From an uncultured Bacteroidales bacterium (lineage in GTDB: Bacteria > Bacteroidota > Bacteroidia > Bacteroidales > Muribaculaceae), in assembly GCA_958418815.1 (NCBI GenBank), contig CATZGB010000050.1, forward strand, positions 1-16,018: DNA of 16,018 nt. Direction: 5' to 3'. Numbering within the stretch: the first letter of the stretch is position 1; each line of letters begins with the position of its first letter. Below are positions 13,936 through 16,018 of this stretch, piece after piece. The translations under genes and the position numbers were made by a program. The notes under the pieces are model-generated. The model was given only the letters and a program-made list of their open reading frames with translations. It made no database searches and had not been told where the DNA came from.

Positions 13936-14847
13936 CTAATCGATGATTTGTAGATTGTCCAGAATCAGCGACGGAGAAATTTCCATCTTTGAGAAGGCAA
14001 ACAACTTTGCGCCGAGATCTTTTATTGATGCTCCGATATGATAAAGAGTGTTATCGACAATCATGAAACGGTCGTGAACCTTGGCGGCACGTTTTACTTC
14101 AATCGGAGTGTATTGCCGATTGTGGCGGTCTATATCCAACTGAAATGCTGAAGTTATGCGAAGTGTATATATAATTGCCTCCACTCCGTCCTTCCGATTA
14201 TCAAGCTGTGTCAGTACAGTGTCATCAACATAATTGTCAATCAGAATAATTCTCCTATTCGCCGAGCGCACAAGCTGATTGACAAACCTGTGGGCATCAA
14301 ATATCTGACCGTCAAACAATACTCCCTCTTTCGGAGGTAACGAAGTGCGGAGGAAGAAATCAACTTTGCCGGACAGTTCCTTTATCTGGTAATCATGTTC
14401 CGACAGGCGACGGTCAATCCGGCTCTCCATGTACTGTAACCGTTGGTTGACACTATAACCACGCAAAAGATAATCTTTAAGTATCTTATTGGCCCACTGA
14501 CGGAATTGGATACCTCGTCTGGATTTTACACGATAACCGACCGAAATAATAACATCAAGATTATAATGCTCGACACTACGAGTAACAGTCCTTTCGCCTT
14601 CTTTTTGAACTATCGCAAATTTTGCGACAGTTGGAAGATCTGTCAATTCTTCTTGTAAGGCATTATTGATATGTTTGCCGATTGTCTTGACATCTCTATC
14701 AAATAGCACTGCTATCTGATTCCTGTTCAGCCATACGGTTTCATTTTCGACTCTTACATCTAACGTAAGAGTCGAGTCTGGTTGATATAGTATTATCTCA
14801 TTGCCGTCTTCAGGCACGAGTATTTGATTGGCGTTATTATCTTGCAT
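13936..14847 (-). CDS. rhuM: RhuM-type DNA-binding protein with a phospholipase-D-like C-terminal part
   Basis: I choose the ATG at 14847 (MQDNNANQIL, 303 residues). A longer start at 14898 would lie upstream of, and include, the promoter at 14869-14898. The N-terminal RhuM domain (about 18-135) has TVWLNRNQIAVLFDRDVKTI, SVEHYNLDVIISVGYRVKSR and RGIQFRQWANKILKDYLLRG, all typical of the family. A short coiled stretch (138-165) leads to a C-terminal domain with IILIDNYVD (200-208) and VHDRFMIVD (257-265). The latter is a HxRxxxxD variant of the phospholipase-D HxKxxxxD motif. RhuM proteins occur in pathogenicity islands and mobile elements; their molecular role is not settled. Whether the PLD-like part is catalytic is unknown. 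The gene has its own promoter and terminator. Confidence 0.88.
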   Translation of the reverse strand: MQDNNANQILVPEDGNEIILYQPDSTLTLDVRVENETVWLNRNQIAVLFDRDVKTIGKHINNALQEELTDLPTVAKFAIVQKEGERTVTRSVEHYNLDVIISVGYRVKSRRGIQFRQWANKILKDYLLRGYSVNQRLQYMESRIDRRLSEHDYQIKELSGKVDFFLRTSLPPKEGVLFDGQIFDAHRFVNQLVRSANRRIILIDNYVDDTVLTQLDNRKDGVEAIIYTLRITSAFQLDIDRHNRQYTPIEVKRAAKVHDRFMIVDNTLYHIGASIKDLGAKLFAFSKMEISPSLILDNLQIID

Positions 14848-14868
14848 TGTGTAGCTGTATTTCTGATA

Positions 14869-14898
14869 CAAAGTTAGCAAAATTATTCGGAATTTCAA
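14869..14898 (-). promoter_or_regulatory. Promoter of the RhuM gene
   Basis: On the minus strand TTG (complement of 14896-14898) is followed after 19 bp by TAACTTTG (complement of 14869-14876). Transcription would start near 14863, giving a short leader of about 16 nt before the ATG at 14847. This fixes the gene start and rules out the longer reading frame. Confidence 0.72.
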
Positions 14899-14932
14899 TG
14901 ATTTACAGATTGTTGAAATACTGTTGCCATCA

Positions 14933-15967
14933 TCATGAAGCCTCTCTTATTTCTTCAAAATCCTCTTTCAATTCTTTGAGACGTTCAAGGAATCGCTCAT
15001 CATTCTTTGACGGATGCGTTTTCAACTCCGTATATTTGGAATTATAAGTCTTATCGGACATACAAAAGTGATGGCACATACTTTTTCTCCAATGAGAACG
15101 ATGGGCTGAATCAATCATTTCGCCGAAAAAGAAAATGAAATAATATACGCGGTTCTTCTCCCCATCCCTTATTTTAAGGCGGCGAGGACAATCGTGCAGA
15201 TTTAGAATTGAATACATATTACCCGGCGAAATATTTTCAAACTGTTCCTGATTGCATAGTTTATGAATCATATCAATCTGGAGCATATTGAAAAAAGTCA
15301 GTCTTGTGTCACAACGCTCACTTTCGGGCTCCTCAGCGGGTTGCTCGAATTGATGTATCCAGCCTTGATTTATACTGTCATTAGATTCTTTGGCACTTTT
15401 AACGAGAGACAACAATATATTTTCGTCATCACATTCGCCAAACATGACATCCAGCGGATTATGAATCTTTACGGAATCGGATACATCTTCAATTGCCATT
15501 TCAAGACGGGACAGCACATCGTGCATCCCATAATATGTAAAATGCTCACAATACTCACGCAAAGTTCTGTATCTAAGGAATGATTTATAACGAGCTATAG
15601 TTTCTTCCATAGTATCAAATAGTTCGGCCAATCTTGCCTCAAAATCAAGTTCAAGCTGAGATTTTGCTTCCCATACAGCCACAATCGGACCATCTGTATT
15701 ATTTTCAATTGCATCTATGGCACCGCGAAACCAGTCCAACTGAGTCTTATTCTCTTCATCGCACTTAAACATGGCGTCGTTACACAAAGCCTCGTATTCA
15801 GTACACATATGTCGGTCTAGGACCAACAGCAAATCAAAGTCATCCGGATCCCATTCATAGTTCTCAATCAGGGCATAATACTGGTCAATCTCCCTTGACA
15901 ACTGTTTGAGGACACTCCGTTCCGAAGACTTTTTCAAACGATGGATTGCATTGATATGTATTGTCAC
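14933..15967 (-). CDS. Unrecognised 344-residue acidic protein
   Basis: I do not recognise this family. The protein is soluble, acidic and mostly helical, with no signal peptide. Residues 1-170 are rich in Asp/Glu and aromatic residues (LIENYEWDPDDFDLLLVLDR, FDTMEETIARYKSFLRYRTL). A linker with EQPAEEPESERCD follows. The C-terminal part looks folded: LTFFNMLQIDMIHKL, LKIRDGEKNRVYYFIFFF (like a receptor or sensor strand) and a basic, Lys-rich end, KTHPSKNDERFLERLKEL. Several Cys and His residues (CHHFCMSDK) could bind metal. It precedes the RhuM promoter and probably belongs to the mobile element's accessory genes. The start follows a small inverted repeat (15972-15988), and no canonical promoter is seen before the window edge. 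A distant link to transfer or regulation is possible but unsupported. Confidence 0.7.
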   Translation of the reverse strand: MTIHINAIHRLKKSSERSVLKQLSREIDQYYALIENYEWDPDDFDLLLVLDRHMCTEYEALCNDAMFKCDEENKTQLDWFRGAIDAIENNTDGPIVAVWEAKSQLELDFEARLAELFDTMEETIARYKSFLRYRTLREYCEHFTYYGMHDVLSRLEMAIEDVSDSVKIHNPLDVMFGECDDENILLSLVKSAKESNDSINQGWIHQFEQPAEEPESERCDTRLTFFNMLQIDMIHKLCNQEQFENISPGNMYSILNLHDCPRRLKIRDGEKNRVYYFIFFFGEMIDSAHRSHWRKSMCHHFCMSDKTYNSKYTELKTHPSKNDERFLERLKELKEDFEEIREAS

Positions 15968-15971
15968 TACT

Positions 15972-15988
15972 GTCCACTAAAAATGGAC
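15972..15988. repeat. Short inverted repeat next to a start codon
   Basis: GTCCA (15972-15976) faces TGGAC (15984-15988) across 7 bp, ending five bases before the start codon of the 344-residue gene. It could hide the start region in an RNA hairpin, bind a repressor, or be the end of an insertion sequence that lies beyond the window. None of these can be decided here. Confidence 0.3.
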
Positions 15989-16018
15989 GGGGTTAAAAAT
16001 TAAATAAATTCGGTTCAC

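Noticed and set aside
14848..14898. The longer RhuM start giving 320 residues
   Set aside because: The extra 17 codons overlap the TTG/TAACTTTG promoter, so the ATG at 14847 is the better start.
1..16018. CRISPR arrays, rRNA and tRNA genes
   Set aside because: No regularly spaced repeats with unique spacers, and no tRNA or rRNA signatures, were seen on either strand.

Overview
The window looks like gut Bacteroidales DNA (Bacteroidota). Three minus-strand promoters fit the Bacteroidota consensus (TTG, 19-21 bp, TAnnTTTG). The gene families (DUF3853, DUF3408, Bacteroides-type MobC/relaxase, DUF4407, RhuM) are typical of Bacteroides, Parabacteroides or Muribaculaceae mobile elements. I cannot name the species. 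Every gene I support lies on the minus strand, so transcription runs from high to low coordinates.

Region 1 (about 8030 down to 1) is one tight seven-gene operon behind a strong-looking promoter and a leader of about 280 nt. In order of transcription it encodes: a JAB/JAMM isopeptidase-like protein with a probable second, E2-like domain at its C-terminus; an E2-like conjugating-enzyme protein with a Cys in the catalytic position; a 56-residue acidic protein; an E1/ThiF-like adenylating enzyme; a ClpB-type double AAA+ unfoldase; a cytosolic protein with three Ig-like repeats; and a DUF4407 membrane protein that runs off the window edge. Junctions are overlaps or gaps of 13 bp or less. This is a complete ubiquitin-style enzyme set (E1, E2, deconjugase) joined to an unfoldase and a membrane protein, with no recognisable beta-grasp modifier. 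I consider it the candidate undescribed system here. A short motif, LV[FY]N..TG.F, is shared by the 56-residue protein and the N-terminus of the Ig-repeat protein, which hints at a common recognition signal.

Region 2 (about 8030-8480) is a junction holding one doubtful 70-residue ORF, small repeats and the terminator of the next module.

Region 3 (8482-13530) is the backbone of a mobilizable element: DUF3853 DNA-binding protein, RepA-like AAA ATPase, Toprim primase-like protein, DUF3408 protein, MobC, relaxase and a membrane/coiled-coil protein, with a candidate oriT between DUF3408 and mobC. Upstream (13680-13850) lie phased AGTGGT repeats and an 11-bp inverted repeat, which may be an operator or an origin. 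No integrase is visible, so whether this is an integrated element or a plasmid cannot be decided here.

Region 4 (13880-16018) holds a RhuM-type protein with a phospholipase-D-like C-terminal part, with its own promoter and terminator, and an unrecognised 344-residue protein.

A reasonable but unproven reading is that regions 1 and 4 are cargo carried next to the mobile backbone. The E1-E2-JAB-Clp-DUF4407 operon could then act in defence or in protein quality control, with proteins tagged by E1/E2, edited by JAB, and handled by the Clp unfoldase near the membrane.
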